Assembly: GCA_002005505.1 (NCBI GenBank)
Contig: KV908374.1
Span: forward strand, 290,107-352,606
DNA length: 62,500 bases
Source of the DNA: Botryococcus braunii
Lineage: Eukaryota > Chlorophyta > Trebouxiophyceae
Direction of reading: 5' to 3'
The translations under genes and the position numbers were made by a program. Positions 1 through 31,315 of this stretch are shown here, piece after piece. Under the pieces are notes generated by a model. That model was given only the letters and a program-made list of their open reading frames with translations. It did not search any database and was not told where the DNA came from. How positions within the stretch are numbered: the stretch's first letter is position 1; every line of letters starts with the position of its first letter.

Positions 1-838
1 ACGCGAGTTAAAAGCACTACATCCACCACTGCGGCCTTGTCAGAAAAAAGAGTTGTTGTTGCCCTGCCGTCTACCATATTGTAGCTAGGTCACGTAGCTC
101 TTTTACTTGATTATATTGGGTCTGTATCCAAGATTAGATCACTCTGCGATTGCGCATAGCCCCCAATTCATGTTGCCGCCTGCACTTTGAACTTTGATTG
201 TTGACTAACTGCTATGTGCTTTAAAAGGCTGGACTTCTCCGGGATCCCTTGTCGTGTTGTTTGGGACTACGGGACGTGTGATTCATGTTCTCACTGAAAA
301 CCTGGATACACATAATTTTGTTCGACTCTGTGACCCTTTATTGCTGGATGTTTGTAGTTACAACTCTGGCTAATCGGTAGTACTATTATGTTGCAGTTTG
401 AACGTGCAAACACTCCTGGTCTAGAGAACTCACATTCCAAGCCGTATGCATAGTCTGCAATGTGGGCCCCATCACATGTAAGAGAGGTCAATTGCTGCTG
501 CCTTCATGGCCTGAACTTCAGTTCAGGCTAGATCTGGGCAGGCCGTACAAAGATTGGAGTCCGACAGCATGCACAGCACGCCGATGATTTAAAACTTGCC
601 TGACATAACGAGGCGTATCGAAGACTTGCCGCAGTTGTGCAGGCATTGAAAAGACACAAGTCTGCACTTGATTCACGTTATCTTACCCTTTTTCAACGAC
701 TCCTAGCTCGACGCTTACAAGTTTGGCCCGAGTTGTGGAGCCGCGCTTCGAATAATCCATGTAACACAGACCCTCCTTAGGAAGGCAGAGGATCCTCTTT
801 ACCTGTAGAGTTCAACGGGCGTTTCGTCGAAAGAAGTT
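1..838. other. 5' flank without a recognisable gene
   Basis: I see no homologous coding sequence, RNA gene or clear repeat here. Only short ORFs are present. It is the probable upstream flank or promoter of the BRCT gene that appears to start at 839. Confidence 0.4.
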
Positions 839-7254
<6,416 letters not shown>

Positions 7255-7877
7255 TTTTCGATGGTGGATCTGCTCCCATGCAAAGAAGTTGGTTCCATAG
7301 CATGTGCGGTTTGTGACATGACAGAGGTTGCACCATTTGTAACTGTAAGTTGCGCATACACTTTGTTGATGTTGACAGAAGAGACCGTCTGAGATGGATT
7401 TTGATATGTCACAATGCAACCCTATACCGTTGCCCACGTGGTTGTAATTCATGAGTCCAAAGGGAAGGAAAATCCCTTCATTCATTTCTCCATTACCTGT
7501 GCAATTGCACGGGTTCACATCTCCTTAAAGCTGGCAAAGTGCCTGCATGAACCAGAGCTCTTTCAATGATACCTGATGTCCTGCTTAGCAGGTCCCTGGA
7601 GTCCCTGGATCAGCATAGTTGAAAGGCTTGATTCACAGGTCAAAGGTGGTTATTGGTACTTTCAACACATGTCAGTGCCGTCACACCTGTTCGGTAGTCG
7701 CTATTGCAGTCTACAGGCGCTTACAGGGCATTGCATGGGTTGACAAGGTCCATGCAGACACGACCTGCTTCCTAGGCTGTAAAACTTGAGAAAACTCCGC
7801 CATCGGTCAATTGATCACTTAATATCATTAGCTTGGCAGGTGATATCTCTCACCTGTCTGACACTTGATCCTCCTTT

Positions 7878-10048
7878 TTATCGATCCACACCCAGCCTTT
7901 TAGCCAAGGGAGGTATAAATTTCAAAACATTCAGGACCGCTGTCATTGATGCAGCAACCCACGTGATGTTGTCTTTCCGCTGGCGTAAAATTTTCAGGGC
8001 ATCCACCCCATTCTTAGCACCTGTTCTCTCCATCATATCGCTGCTGGTGCAGCGAAGGAAGACGTTGTACTCTAGTTCTCCCTGTAGAGAATGAGGGCAA
8101 GCAGTGAAAACTCAAATATTGCTTCAAATAGTACTCACCACACGTCAAAAATTGGGGCATCACACTGAACTAAACCGTTGGTGGGACTCTTGGCAACCTC
8201 TAAATTTTGAAGGAGAATAGTGTTGGAGGTCCCACTATATGCAAATGGAAATGTTTGGTCTTTTGTAGCATTCACCGTGCACTGAGACACCCAGTTTAAC
8301 ATGTGCCATCTTCTGACAGTGTGTCCAGCCACGCATTGCATACATTCAACCGCACATTACAAGCAATGGTGCCGTCCTTAGCAATGTCAAACACAACACA
8401 GCATATATTTGGCTTTGAACCCTGACATTGAAAAATCACACGCACATCAGACAGTATGTAGGCACGACCATATGCTGCTGCAGAGTAAGCTAGAGTTGCA
8501 AGTGATTCAGCTTGGTGCAAATGCCACTATGTGCACTACAGCCAGCTGGGCAAAGTGAAGGGGTTTCCTTCAATTTCTGAGACACAGGCTTGCGGAAAGA
8601 GGGTTTTGATGTGAGAACCAAGACACTTTTGTCTCAGTAGGAGCATATGGCGACAGTTTGTCCCTACACCAACTTCAGAGACACAACCAATGGGCCCCAG
8701 TGCACAAATTCGTGACATACCCCAATCGTGGAGGGGACGGTCGGTAAGCCCCGCTCTCGTTGTTCCCTTGCCCATATGAGCTTTGCTCGAGTCGCTGGAT
8801 TGTTCCCGTCTGGACACTCATAAGTCCCACACACAAAGTCAAATCACATCTGTTGTTGATGCAGGGCACCAAGTATGTATGTCATTACCCTGTGTATTGG
8901 GGGTCACCTTACAAAACAAGGAGCCTCCAAAAAGAGGTCAAATATCAGAGGGACTGTGGTGTGGAAGTGTTGTTGTTAGTGGCTTTGTCGCCATACCTTG
9001 TGTCAAGCAGAACTCTAAGTTGGCGACAGTGTATTCATGGCCACAGTACACTTTGGTGTCTGGTGGTAACTTTGCAAGGACCTCCATTAAACTGTGGTAC
9101 ATTTGCTCATATGTTCCGGCAAAGCACCTGGACGACAGAGACACTCAGTGCACCGAAAAGATCAAATGTCTGTAGTCAGCAAACAAACGAGGCACTCAGG
9201 GGCTGAATGACACAGTCATTTGAAGCCTTGCCAAATTATGAGCGGGTTGCACCTTCCACAGCCACCAATGAACAACGAATCGCCAGTAAATACTGCTGCT
9301 TCGGTGTTTCCATCCTCATGACATAGGTAACAGACGTGCCCCAGCGTGTGACTGCAATACCCCCCCCCATGTCCGCAATTTCTCATTTATTGCTGTAGTC
9401 ACTGGCAGGTTACGACATGAGGTGCAGCAGGCAATCTGGTTGCCCCTGCAGATAGCAGTTACCAAAGAATTTTCTGAGGCAAACCTTTAAGCCATGGAAG
9501 TAGGGTACAATATCTGCTGTGTAAGAGATACGCACTATGGAGTCTCCAGGCATTGGACAGTAATATTTCCAACTTTGATAGTGTCACCGTGACCGACAGT
9601 TGTGTTGCAAGCAGCCACGCCGTCATTCTTTCCCCCGATAATGTTAATAGAAGGGAGGAGGCTACTGAGCTCTACATTTCCACCTGCATGATCCCTGCAG
9701 ACCGTCGTAGGCTCCCTTAAGTCCCTTCAGAGATGACACTTTCAACTCGGATGGCCGACATACCGACACTGGTAGTCAAAGTTCCGGACACTAGCAGCCT
9801 ACCAGTGATGATGCGTCGTTAAGCAATGCGTTAGAGTGATTCCTTCGGCCTTTGCCTTGTTAATCACAGCCTGAGGTTGGACGGGGTCCACAACGAATCC
9901 AGTCTTATATTTGTCCGCAACCCTACAGGATATCAGCTTTTCACTTTACCACTGGAAATTCTACTGTTTCAGACATGACGTTACTCTGGGCGTGAACATA
10001 CAAGTATGCATAATTATCCTGTAGGACGGGAACCGGGATCACACGCAT
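7878..10048 (-). CDS. GLX2: hydroxyacylglutathione hydrolase (glyoxalase II), 7 exons
   Basis: Hydrolyses S-lactoylglutathione to lactate and glutathione, the second step of methylglyoxal detoxification; probably cytosolic because no transit peptide is visible. Exons on the minus strand: 10048-9975, 9922-9803, 9694-9536, 9351-9253, 9127-8997, 8809-8721, 8081-7878. All phases match and the sum is 876 bp, giving 291 aa. The start is ATG at 10048 ([18 protein letters not shown]), where the family begins. The metallo-beta-lactamase motif THHHWDH is at residues 61-67. Further metal ligands are His119 (TPYHT), Asp142 (FTGD) and His181 (GHEYT), so the full binuclear site is present. Exon 6 has the conserved [10 protein letters not shown]; exon 7 has ELEYNVFLR and [13 protein letters not shown]. 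About 28 residues beyond the usual C-terminus (through [11 protein letters not shown]) are extra. The exon 1 donor (GTCTGA) is weak. The gene is tail to tail with the BRCT gene, 623 bp apart. Confidence 0.95.
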
Positions 10049-11885
10049 CCTTCCTGCTGCCGACTTCTCCCGAAAACACAGATCGAGAGATGAAGTGTCG
10101 TCAATACTAAAGTAAAGATCTGGAAATGGACGTAGAATAAAAAGTTTTATCCCCTAAAAGCAATGAATGAAAGTGACGGACATGTTGGGTAAACATGTCA
10201 ACCGTTGAGATATGCAGTGAAGCATTTTCCCTTGACAGTCTGTGTGTATGTCAATGATAAACTAAGAAGTGAAGATTTTCGTGTGTTCCACCACTACTTA
10301 AGTCAAATGCAAAACTTTCAAAGCAATGCACATGTAGAAGCAGCTACATCCCATCTGAAGACGTGGGAACTGCAGCATGTGATCGCACATGTGATCACTG
10401 ATCAGTAATCATCAGAGCCCTGTACCGTACACACTTGCTTGCTGATATGACCCTGACACAGAGAACCAATGCATGCATATACACGGGACACTCTGGTGCA
10501 AGATGCTGGCCACATCTCACACCGGGAATCCCAACCAGACTTCCAGCCACAGGTATGGTACAGAGACAGTAACACTGATATTTCCTCCGTGTGCGCCCAC
10601 CTCACTTTTTCCCAACACTGACTGAAACCTTTAATGAGCACAATTAAACAAGGCATAATGCATTACCGGGGCCGGCTACATGGAAACTGGACGCACACAT
10701 CCTTCACATACGGTCCCGGGGGGAGCGTAATAGTCGCCCAAGTATCGGCAAAACGCTAACACTCCCAGCCTGGTTGTCCATGGGGGATGTGGGTGGGGGT
10801 TGTATGTGTGTGTGTGGGGGGGGGGGATAATGCGGATGCAGGTTGCGACTCATGAGACTGATCAGGCATACGGCGGTGAATTTTCCCTACTTATGTGTTT
10901 GTCCCGCTACCCCTGGGATACGCACCCTCATTTTACCAAAAAAAAAAGAAAAAAAAAGAAAAAAAAGAAAAAAAAATCAATAAAAAACACCTGTGCCACA
11001 ACTTGCTCCCATGCTTACACATTTTCCTATGCCACAACCGGGAAAGCGCCATACACCCATTCAGTCCTTCAGCTTCAGCTCCAGCCCCTGCAACTTCAAA
11101 TCTACCCAGAACTCGAGGGTCAATCGCTGGGTCTGAGACAGGAAGGTCTGAATGGTAAGAGTCGCAAGTACGTGATGGTAAGGGAAACCACTACCGTATG
11201 TTGTTGCAGACATGCTCCTGTCCTTCTGAGGTACTCCTGTCTCCTGAGGTGCTCCTGTCCTTCTGAGGTACTCTCCCTTATATGTTTAAACTTTCGGGAG
11301 TTGTTAATTGTATTTTAGGAACCACTAGTTTTAGCTTTATTCTGGACATCTCGGGCTGTCCTTAAATGTTAGGAGGGCAAGTACACATTTGAAAAGAGAC
11401 TATGGAGACCGTATGTACAATCAAGCAAAACTGGGCATCCGACAGTACTGTTGCATGCATGGGAGGACGACGAAACAAGTTGGACAAGGGCCCCACAAGA
11501 CCAATTTCCCGAGAATTTGAGAGGTAACGAGCCCGGGCAATTTGTTAGGTTGTTTCACGATCAACATGGATGGAAGGGTCAGGACTGGCTTTTGGCACCA
11601 TCAGTGCAATCATGTGAGGCAGGCCTTGTACATGTAAGGGCCGCGGAAGGTGCCACTATGGTCCATGGGTGCCCAACAATGCCCGATTTATGAACTAGTC
11701 TGCTGCATAAGGCGGCCATGATATAATCAGGATTGCAATACATGCTCAATGTCTGGGGAAGGCTTGGGACACACATGTGTACGGATACAGGGGGGAACAC
11801 TTTCAGATAAGGCCTAGTGCCCTTTATATGACCCCCGCCCCTTTCCAAAAAGATACATGCACGTCTGCAATCACGTGATTCGTGA

Positions 11886-11917
11886 TTCATTCATTCTAGT
11901 GCACTAGAATGAATGAA
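11886..11917. repeat. perfect 32-bp palindrome
   Basis: Each half is 16 bp (TTCATTCATTCTAGTG followed by its exact reverse complement) with no spacer. It lies in gene-free DNA. It could be a protein-binding dyad or the remnant of an inverted duplication. Confidence 0.9.
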
Positions 11918-13088
11918 CGAGTGTTGTTTCATAGATATGACTCATAGTAGCGATGCAACTCGCTGGTCATATTTTTTTTTTGAGATCCATGTTTTGGAAA
12001 TCTGATACTCTCCCACGTAGGTGCACCCTAAATCCACGAATCTGCTAGATTTCCACGGGGTCCTTGCTCCCGAGACAAAGCCTTCATGTCCTTCTGGGTA
12101 AATGTTTCCCCATGGAAAAAAAGTGTGCGTGTCTGTCCCAGGGGTTCCGGGCAAACACCATCAATCGGCCATGTGCAAAAAGTGAGGGCGGTGCCGTAAA
12201 CAAGATGGGAAGATTTTACCCAAAAGGAAATGAAGACCGGTCTGCCCCTTCCAAGGAATCCAGCTGCCTTTCAATGTCACCCAATGCAAAAGTTTGGCCG
12301 ATCCGAGTTCAGGCGACTTACTGTTCCCAACCGTCGTCTACGTTGCGATGATATACAACAGTAGGGAAAATATGGTGGCTGTACGATGAAGTGCTCGAGG
12401 AAATTACTAGGTTTCCGATGCTGATGTGAGAAAGCTCATTTTCAGTAAAGGCATGTGTACTGTCCGGATTTTCTGCATTTGCTCTTATCAAGGCCATGTT
12501 TCTCCGTGATATAGCACGACAAACAGGACCGCAGTTTTCTATATATCCTTATCTAGAAAAAATCTATATATATCCTTATCCTCATCTTATATATTTCTAT
12601 ATATCCTTATCCTTATCTAATTAGTTGGCTTACTCTTTTCTCCCCCACACAAGACACCCCCTCTTTCGCAATCCATTGACAATCAAAACCACTTCGTGAA
12701 TCTCTCTTTGATCTTCAAAACGGTGGACCAATTTTGAGTACTTTAATGAACACCTGCGAAAGATGCCTGACGGTTTCCTTTCAAGTTGAAACAGCTGGAC
12801 CTCGTCAATCCTCTTACATGATACCAGAAAAAAGTGTACAGCTAGAGGGCTGCCGTCCAGTTGCATTGCCTCAGTCTTGTCCACTAGTTGTCAACAAATA
12901 CTCTCAAAGCTTAGACCCAATATTGAAATTGACCAATTTCAACCATAAAACCCTACAGCTAAACCCTTACTCATGTGGATTACCTCCATCATGAATTACT
13001 CTAAGTACTGCAACTGGCCAGTTGCAGTTGAGTGAGTCCCATGGGCCAGGGACTCACTCAGCATGATCTAGATCTACAGCAGTTCAGA

Positions 13089-13200
13089 TTTAGTGAGGAC
13101 AACAGCAATTAGACTTTGCCTTGTGCATTGACTTATTGCATTGACTTTAGTGAGGACGACAGCAATTAGACTTTGCCTTGAGCATTTGCCTTGTGGTAAC
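13089..13200. repeat. 57-bp direct duplication
   Basis: A unit beginning TTTAGTGAGGAC at 13089 recurs at 13146 with few changes. It is followed by short echoes of TTGCC and of GGCAACGCACTC. Confidence 0.75.
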
Positions 13201-14085
13201 GCACTCGGCATATGCCATGTGGCAACGCACTCAGTCAAATGGGCTACCAGATCAGGCTCCTTACCATATGAATCTCCTTCTAATCCCCTCTTTCTTACAC
13301 CGCTCGTACTCCAAGGTGACATAGTCCTGGCAGTATTTTTCTAATTATCAGTCTATTTCTGGCAGAAAAGCATGCATGACATAGCATCCGCTGAGTCCAT
13401 CTCAGGATCAGTTGCAAATTCTCATAGGCAGATACCCAGAGACCCTCACAAGGCAGCAAATCTATTAGTGCATTCCACATGACAAGCATCCAACCTTGCA
13501 TGCCGCGCCCTATCAAGCAAAACATACGCTGTTTCACTCTCATAGGCTCAAGAAGCTCAACTGAGATCATTAACGCAAAGCAGCATCGTCTGAATTTTTC
13601 ATAATTACCTCTAGAGAACCACGTCTAGGTCGCTAAAGCTGCTGCGAGGTCAATAAAACAACTATAAAATTATGCCCTCTGGTCTTTATAAATGGTACGG
13701 TATGGGGTGCGGAAAGCTGCGTATACTGTCCCTGAGGCCATCACGGGCACGTCTCACTAAACCCATACATTGGCCCAAATTAGGCATTGAAATTACTTCC
13801 CAAAGCTAAGCCAGGTGAGTACTAGGGCATGATTCAACGTTGAACTTAACGCAACTAACGCAGTTAACTGGGAATTAATATTACATGTCATAAGAGACAC
13901 GTAGTAGACACATAAGAGTCTGAATAAGTTGTCACGTCTTGACGGTCCATCAGGATTTTGTATGCGACCTGCCAGGGCTCAAAGGCTGTCCACGATTTAT
14001 AACCCACAGTGGCCACGGTAGCTACTTTGGCGGTATGCCCACCTCCCCTTAGTCCTCTGTGTGAGATGTGTCGACTCTCATGAGA

Positions 14086-14111
14086 GTAACAGAGTGATAT
14101 CACTCTGTTAC
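14086..14111. repeat. perfect 26-bp palindrome
   Basis: GTAACAGAGTGAT is followed directly by its reverse complement, next to a second small dyad (CTCTCATGAGAG). No gene overlaps it. Confidence 0.9.
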
Positions 14112-15296
14112 TACGAGGGCCATTGATCAACGGAGGGCGATTGATCCCATCAGCCCTTAAAAGAACGAATGAGATATGACGTGCAGACGTTAGTACACAT
14201 ATGTCGTATGTCACGGACTTAACATACGCGCGTCCTCAGGTTCTAGAAAAAGTGTTAAAGTGTGCATGACCCGGCACACGCGGAGAATAAAAAAGTGGTA
14301 CAGCAGTACCGGTACTGCTTCACATGCTAAACAATGTCGGTCTGGAGGTGTTGCCTTCCGGCCCACACTCATGTGAGGTCATTCTCACACCAACTTACGG
14401 GCACTATTGGTGGCAAACGGTGGTGGCTTCAACAGCTGGTTTTAAAACGAACCCTCGTGATAGTCACTGCCCTCTCGGACGACAATCCCCCTCAAAAGCA
14501 CATTTAAAAGAATTCATAATCGCTCAACGAACCTCCTATGCTTTGAGACCCCAACGAGACTTCCACATTGCCAACCTCCTGTACATCGCCACATGGGAGG
14601 TTCAACCAATTGGTGGGTCTCACGTCGCCAAGTGGTGGGTGTCACGTCACCATATATGGGTTCACTATGTATGGGTGCTCAGCCGTGGGATGCGCGCTAG
14701 ACAGTACATGTACAAGGTGAAAAGCGTAATACAGCTGCACAAAATAATTGCAAACTTTACAACACACACCGCTTCCTCTCTCTCCCCAGGTCACGGACCT
14801 GGTGCCCGCGACAACTTCACGGGCACTCTCATTGGGTACTATGCTGGACGTCTTCTTGCCTACCCATATATATATCTATATATTTGTCTATATACAGATG
14901 TCTATACAGATGTCTTGCCCCTCCACACATGTTGCTGCCGTTGTTTCCATCTGGAGAGAGGGCTTCCAATTCAACTGGTCAAACAATTCCTCACTACCCA
15001 ACAGCCTGCCACCCTCAGCTGCACACAGCTCAAGGCGTGGGACACCCGCCTGCAGTAATGCAGGGCCCAACCAAATTTTGGGACAGCATTCCTGCATAAA
15101 ACCCTCTTCCGTTTCGGGTCAGCTGCTACCTGATTGGGGTTTGGGGTGCGGCAGCCGATAGCCCACTCCAGTCTGGCTGGGCGCAGGAGGGGAGAACAAC
15201 CAAGAATAGAGGGGACAACGAGGGACAGAGAACAGGGACGTATCATTTTAGGCAAAGGCGGAAGGCTTGAGTCCGTGGAGGGAAAGTGGGTCATGT

Positions 15297-27808
<12,512 letters not shown>

Positions 27809-27999
27809 GCCAACCCCATAAGAGTCTCTGCGCAATCGAATACACAAACTCACTCAACTTGGTCCAGATCAGACATCAAGCTAGTGTCAGCTAAGAGACA
27901 TGATTGCCTCTAAGGATGCAAACTTCTGCACCTTGTGTGTGTAAGGGAAGTTTCATCTTTCCTCCAGCTTTCCAGGAAAATTTGCAATAGTTTGTATCG

Positions 28000-29608
28000 T
28001 TTCATGGATGCAGGACAACCCAGGAGCATACCTCAGCAGGTTGAGGGCCCCCCCCAAAAAACCCACAATGTGCAAGCATGCCCAAACACTTGTCCTGAAG
28101 TGGCCGATGACAATACCCCTTCCACACTCACCCTTCTCCTCCGCCTATACTGGGAGGATTTTTGTTATATCTCTGCCTCTCACTGGCTGCTTGGATATCC
28201 CAGAAAATTGCTTATATTTTTCCATCTTTCCTCATACAGTGCATGGGGAGGCCAGCCCTTGCCAGGCCTTCCCTTTCCTCCTGTTGTGCGGGCGCTTGTA
28301 GGCATAAACCCAGAGCCAGCACAAACCCTTATCCACCCCACTTTGAACCCAGCAAGAGTACACGTCTCGATGACCACATAACCAAATATACGTTCAAAGA
28401 TACCCCCAATCCCCCTAGGTAACTATACCTGGTCCCCCTTGTAACTGAAGTGCGTGTGTGCGTGGACTTCAAACGCGACATGCTGAAATTCATGCCCATT
28501 TAGACGCATGTTCCAAAAGTACTCAATATGACGTTTTTATAAAAGTTACTTCAAACCACACTGCATCGACACCAACACGAACTGTCTGTCCAGTGCCGGG
28601 ATGAGGGATCATGCAAAAATTGCCGGGTAGATAGTAAAATACCAAGACCTCTAGACAATTTTCCTACAATCACTTTTAAACAAAACAGCTCCGTCAAGTC
28701 CAATCTGCCACTATTTTCACAAGCACCAGCATATTTGACAACCTTGTTCATCGCCAACGGCACCATGGAAGCCGCAAACGCTATTTTGAATAAGACACAC
28801 ACTTTCTCAAGCAGGTTAGTCACCTCATCAGCGCATCTTCATCTCTCTTACTCCAATTGCTATGGTTTGGTCTCCACCATGCGCCGAGCTTGGCAAGACC
28901 TTTTCCGGACAGGGTTCCGACGCATACAGCCATACCCTCAAGCTTTTGACTGCGATAATAACCTCTAGTAAGAAACAAGCGCTGGAAAGCGGCGCTCTAC
29001 AGAGTTAGAGATCGCCAGGCATGTCCCATGATCTCAGCGTGCCTTGCTCCGAGGAAGCAGCCAAAACCGGGGGGGGGGGGGGGGCGGAGCGCTGGCAATG
29101 CAGTCGTGGAAGACCAACATCGACAGGTGACGTGGAGGCCGGTGGGAAGGGGCGGTGATATCGTCCATATGAATCATATCATGTCATGATCTGGACCTCA
29201 AGATCGTTCCTCACTGCTCAAGCGGTGAAGGGTGCAGAGTAGCTAGTTCCATATTCCTTTTCCCAATGCCGATATACATGAAGTGAACTCATGGGGTCTC
29301 AGCATAAAAAGCTTTAATGAGTCAATTGGGCAGTTAAAGCCCCGCTTTGGGAGACAAAGAGAAAAGGGATATAAGTTTTAAAAAGGGAGTCTGTTAGGGG
29401 TGTTTATCCTGGGTATGTGACTAGTCATCCCGAGCCTGTTAAAAATAAACCGAACAGTTTGAGCTGGGTGGCTCAGTTCACGAGCAACAATTTTAACGAC
29501 TGTTTTTTGGGTATTGAACTGGTTCGTGGACATGAAGCACCAAAGGGTCGGACGCCTCAGGTTAAACTCGTATGGGTATCCCCGTGTATATCCCGGAAGA
29601 AGAAGAAG
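28000..29608. other. 1.6 kb without a recognisable gene
   Basis: Only short ORFs without recognisable domains. A G18 tract lies near 29069. The right edge (29596-29608) is a GAA run at which the truncated retrotransposon copy begins. Confidence 0.45.
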
Positions 29609-30587
29609 TGCCTTGTGCCTATCTCGCCTCCGTCACGCAGACAGCCCCCCTCCAGGACCGCCTTCTGGGGACATCCACTGCCCCTCTTGTCCCCGCTGCC
29701 CTAGCTGCCAAGGCTGACTACTGCGCCCTTGTTCCTGATTTCGATGCGGCGCTCTTCGAGGATCCGGATTTTGTCCGCAGCAAAGTTCAAGCCCGGCTGT
29801 CCAAACCCTTGTCTCACCGCGCATACCGGGAGGTTCTTGATGACCCTGCTCGCTCGGATCGCGACCGTGCTGTGCTCCAATCTCTTACACAGCCGGGAGC
29901 GTCTGATTGGCTGCTGGCTCTCCCAGTTCCCCATTTGCAGCAAACCATGCCCCCGGAGTCGTTCCGCTGCCGCCTTCAATACCAGCTCTTGATCCCCATT
30001 TTCCACCCTGGCTCCCAATGCCCGTGCTGCTTGAGGGAGTTGGATGTCTGGGGCGACCACGCGGTCCACAGCACCTCAGGGGGGATGTTGCCATTGTCGG
30101 CCGACATTACTCCGTTCATAACGGCCTGGACGCTGTCCTTACCTCAGCTCGTCAGCGGGTCACCCGGGAACCCGCCTTTCCCACCCCTGTCCCTGGCCAG
30201 GAGCGCCGTCGCCCAGACCTCCGCCTCCATGCGTGGGAGGAGGGGCGCGACCTTTATATCGACATCGTTGGCTCTTCCCCACTCACAGTTGCCAACTTGC
30301 TGCACTTCGTGCCGGGTGGGGCCGCCGCGCGCGCTGCCCAAGACAAGCAGACCCGCTATGCTGTCTTGTTGTCGCGTCAGCAGCCGCCTGTGGCTTTCCA
30401 AGCCTTCGCTTTTGAAACATTGGGAGGGTTGCATGCTGATGCGCTGGCCTTGTTGCAGAGGCTCCAGGGGCTTTTGAACCAAGCCATCATTGCTCAAGAA
30501 GATGTGGAGGGATATTTTGTCATTCGTCGGGTCAGTTTCATCATTGCGGCGGCTGTGGGTCGCCAGCTGGCCGCTCGCTGGGTGTGA
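29609..30587 (+). pseudogene. truncated, frameshifted C-terminal part of the retrotransposon protein
   Basis: The frame open from 29572 covers the region to the knuckle; the frame ending at 30587 covers the endonuclease to ARWV and stop. The two are separated by a one-base G deletion. Both halves are very close to the intact copy at 31316-34522. Confidence 0.92.
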
Positions 30588-30650
30588 CTCATACCTTGAA
30601 ACATTGGGGGTTTGGGCTGGTCTTTTTCACTCCACTCTTGTAAAGAAGAA
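29609..30650 (+). mobile_element. non-LTR retrotransposon copy 1 (5'-truncated)
   Basis: First unit of a four-copy head-to-tail array. Homology starts abruptly at TGCCTTGTGCC, directly after GGAAGAAGAAGAAG, and runs to the common 3' end CCACTCTTGTAA plus AAGAAG. It keeps about the last 325 codons: region after the RT, Cys/His knuckle and endonuclease motif. Relative to copies 2-4 it lacks one G in the G-run near 30080, shifting frame just after the knuckle. The last knuckle Cys is Ser (HST for HCT). The endonuclease motif reads RRRPDL here but RRRADL in copies 2-4. It is non-autonomous. Confidence 0.95.
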
Positions 30651-30757
30651 GTTTGGACTCTGCCGAAAGGAAGGAAGGAAGGAAGGAAGATAAATCAATA
30701 ATCAAAATAAATAAATCAAAATAAATCAAAGAAGATAATCTGTTTCGTCACCCATAG

Positions 30758-31315
30758 TATTGATTTTATCTTTTTTCTCAGATTTGCCTTCGCCTGGCCA
30801 GTCTTTAAGCGGGGCTGGCAGCTTCGCCACTTTCAGCGTCCAGCCTTTGCGGAATTTCCAGTGTTTTTCAACACTTCATTCTCAGTTTGATACCACATCG
30901 TATTGGTTTTCCTGTTTTCTTCCTCGGATTTGCACCAGCTCGGCCAGTCTTTCCGCAGGACTCGTAACTTTCTGGCGTCTGGCATCTGCGGAATTTCCCG
31001 TGTTCTTCCCCACTTCCTGTGTTTCTTAACACACAGTATTGGTTTTTTCTTTTTCTTTTTTGGCCCCTCAGATTTGCCTCCGCCGGCCCGTCGTTCACAG
31101 GGACTCACAGCTTCACCCCTCCCCAGCATCCAGCACTTACGGAGATTCCAGTGTTTTACAACACTTACTCCTGTGTTTCTTCACACATCATCTTGGTTTT
31201 CCCTTTTCTTCTCCGCTTCGCCTCAGCCCAGCCAGTTTTTCAGAGGGACTGGGGGCTTCACCACTTTCCAGCATCCAGAACGGTCTTGGGGTTGGGTTGC
31301 CCAGCTGGTGATGCC
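30758..31315 (+). repeat. 5' UTR monomer array of retrotransposon copy 2
   Basis: Four imperfect units begin at about 30758, 30901, 31037 and 31191 (143, 136, 154 and about 120 bp). Each starts with (A/T)TTGGTTTT and a pyrimidine-rich tract, then a CAG/CGG, ATTTGCC-like text, GGCCAGTC, a GACTGG-like block, a TTTCC block, GGAATTTCC and ends TGTTTTTCAACAC or similar. The same array precedes the ORFs of copies 3 (from about 34844) and 4 (from about 38915). By analogy with monomer-type LINE promoters it may be the internal promoter (inference). Confidence 0.85.

Larger units (their letters stand above)
10049..15296. other. 5.2 kb without a recognisable gene
   Basis: No ORF here resembles a family I know. 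The longest, 14324-15058 (+, 244 aa), lacks homology, domains or a plausible composition. The region holds an A-rich tract (10938-10978), short tandem repeats near 11.2 and 13.1 kb, a TATATCC-rich stretch (12538-12620) and two perfect palindromes (11886 and 14086). Confidence 0.5.

Noticed and set aside
8536..8589. Glyoxalase II last exon at [12 protein letters not shown]
   Set aside because: It resembles the family NPF motif but is out of phase by one base; the true last exon (ELEYNVFLR, 8081-7878) joins in phase and carries the VDAL motif.
14324..15058. 244-aa ORF on +
   Set aside because: No recognisable domain, unusual composition and no splice partner; cannot be supported as a gene.
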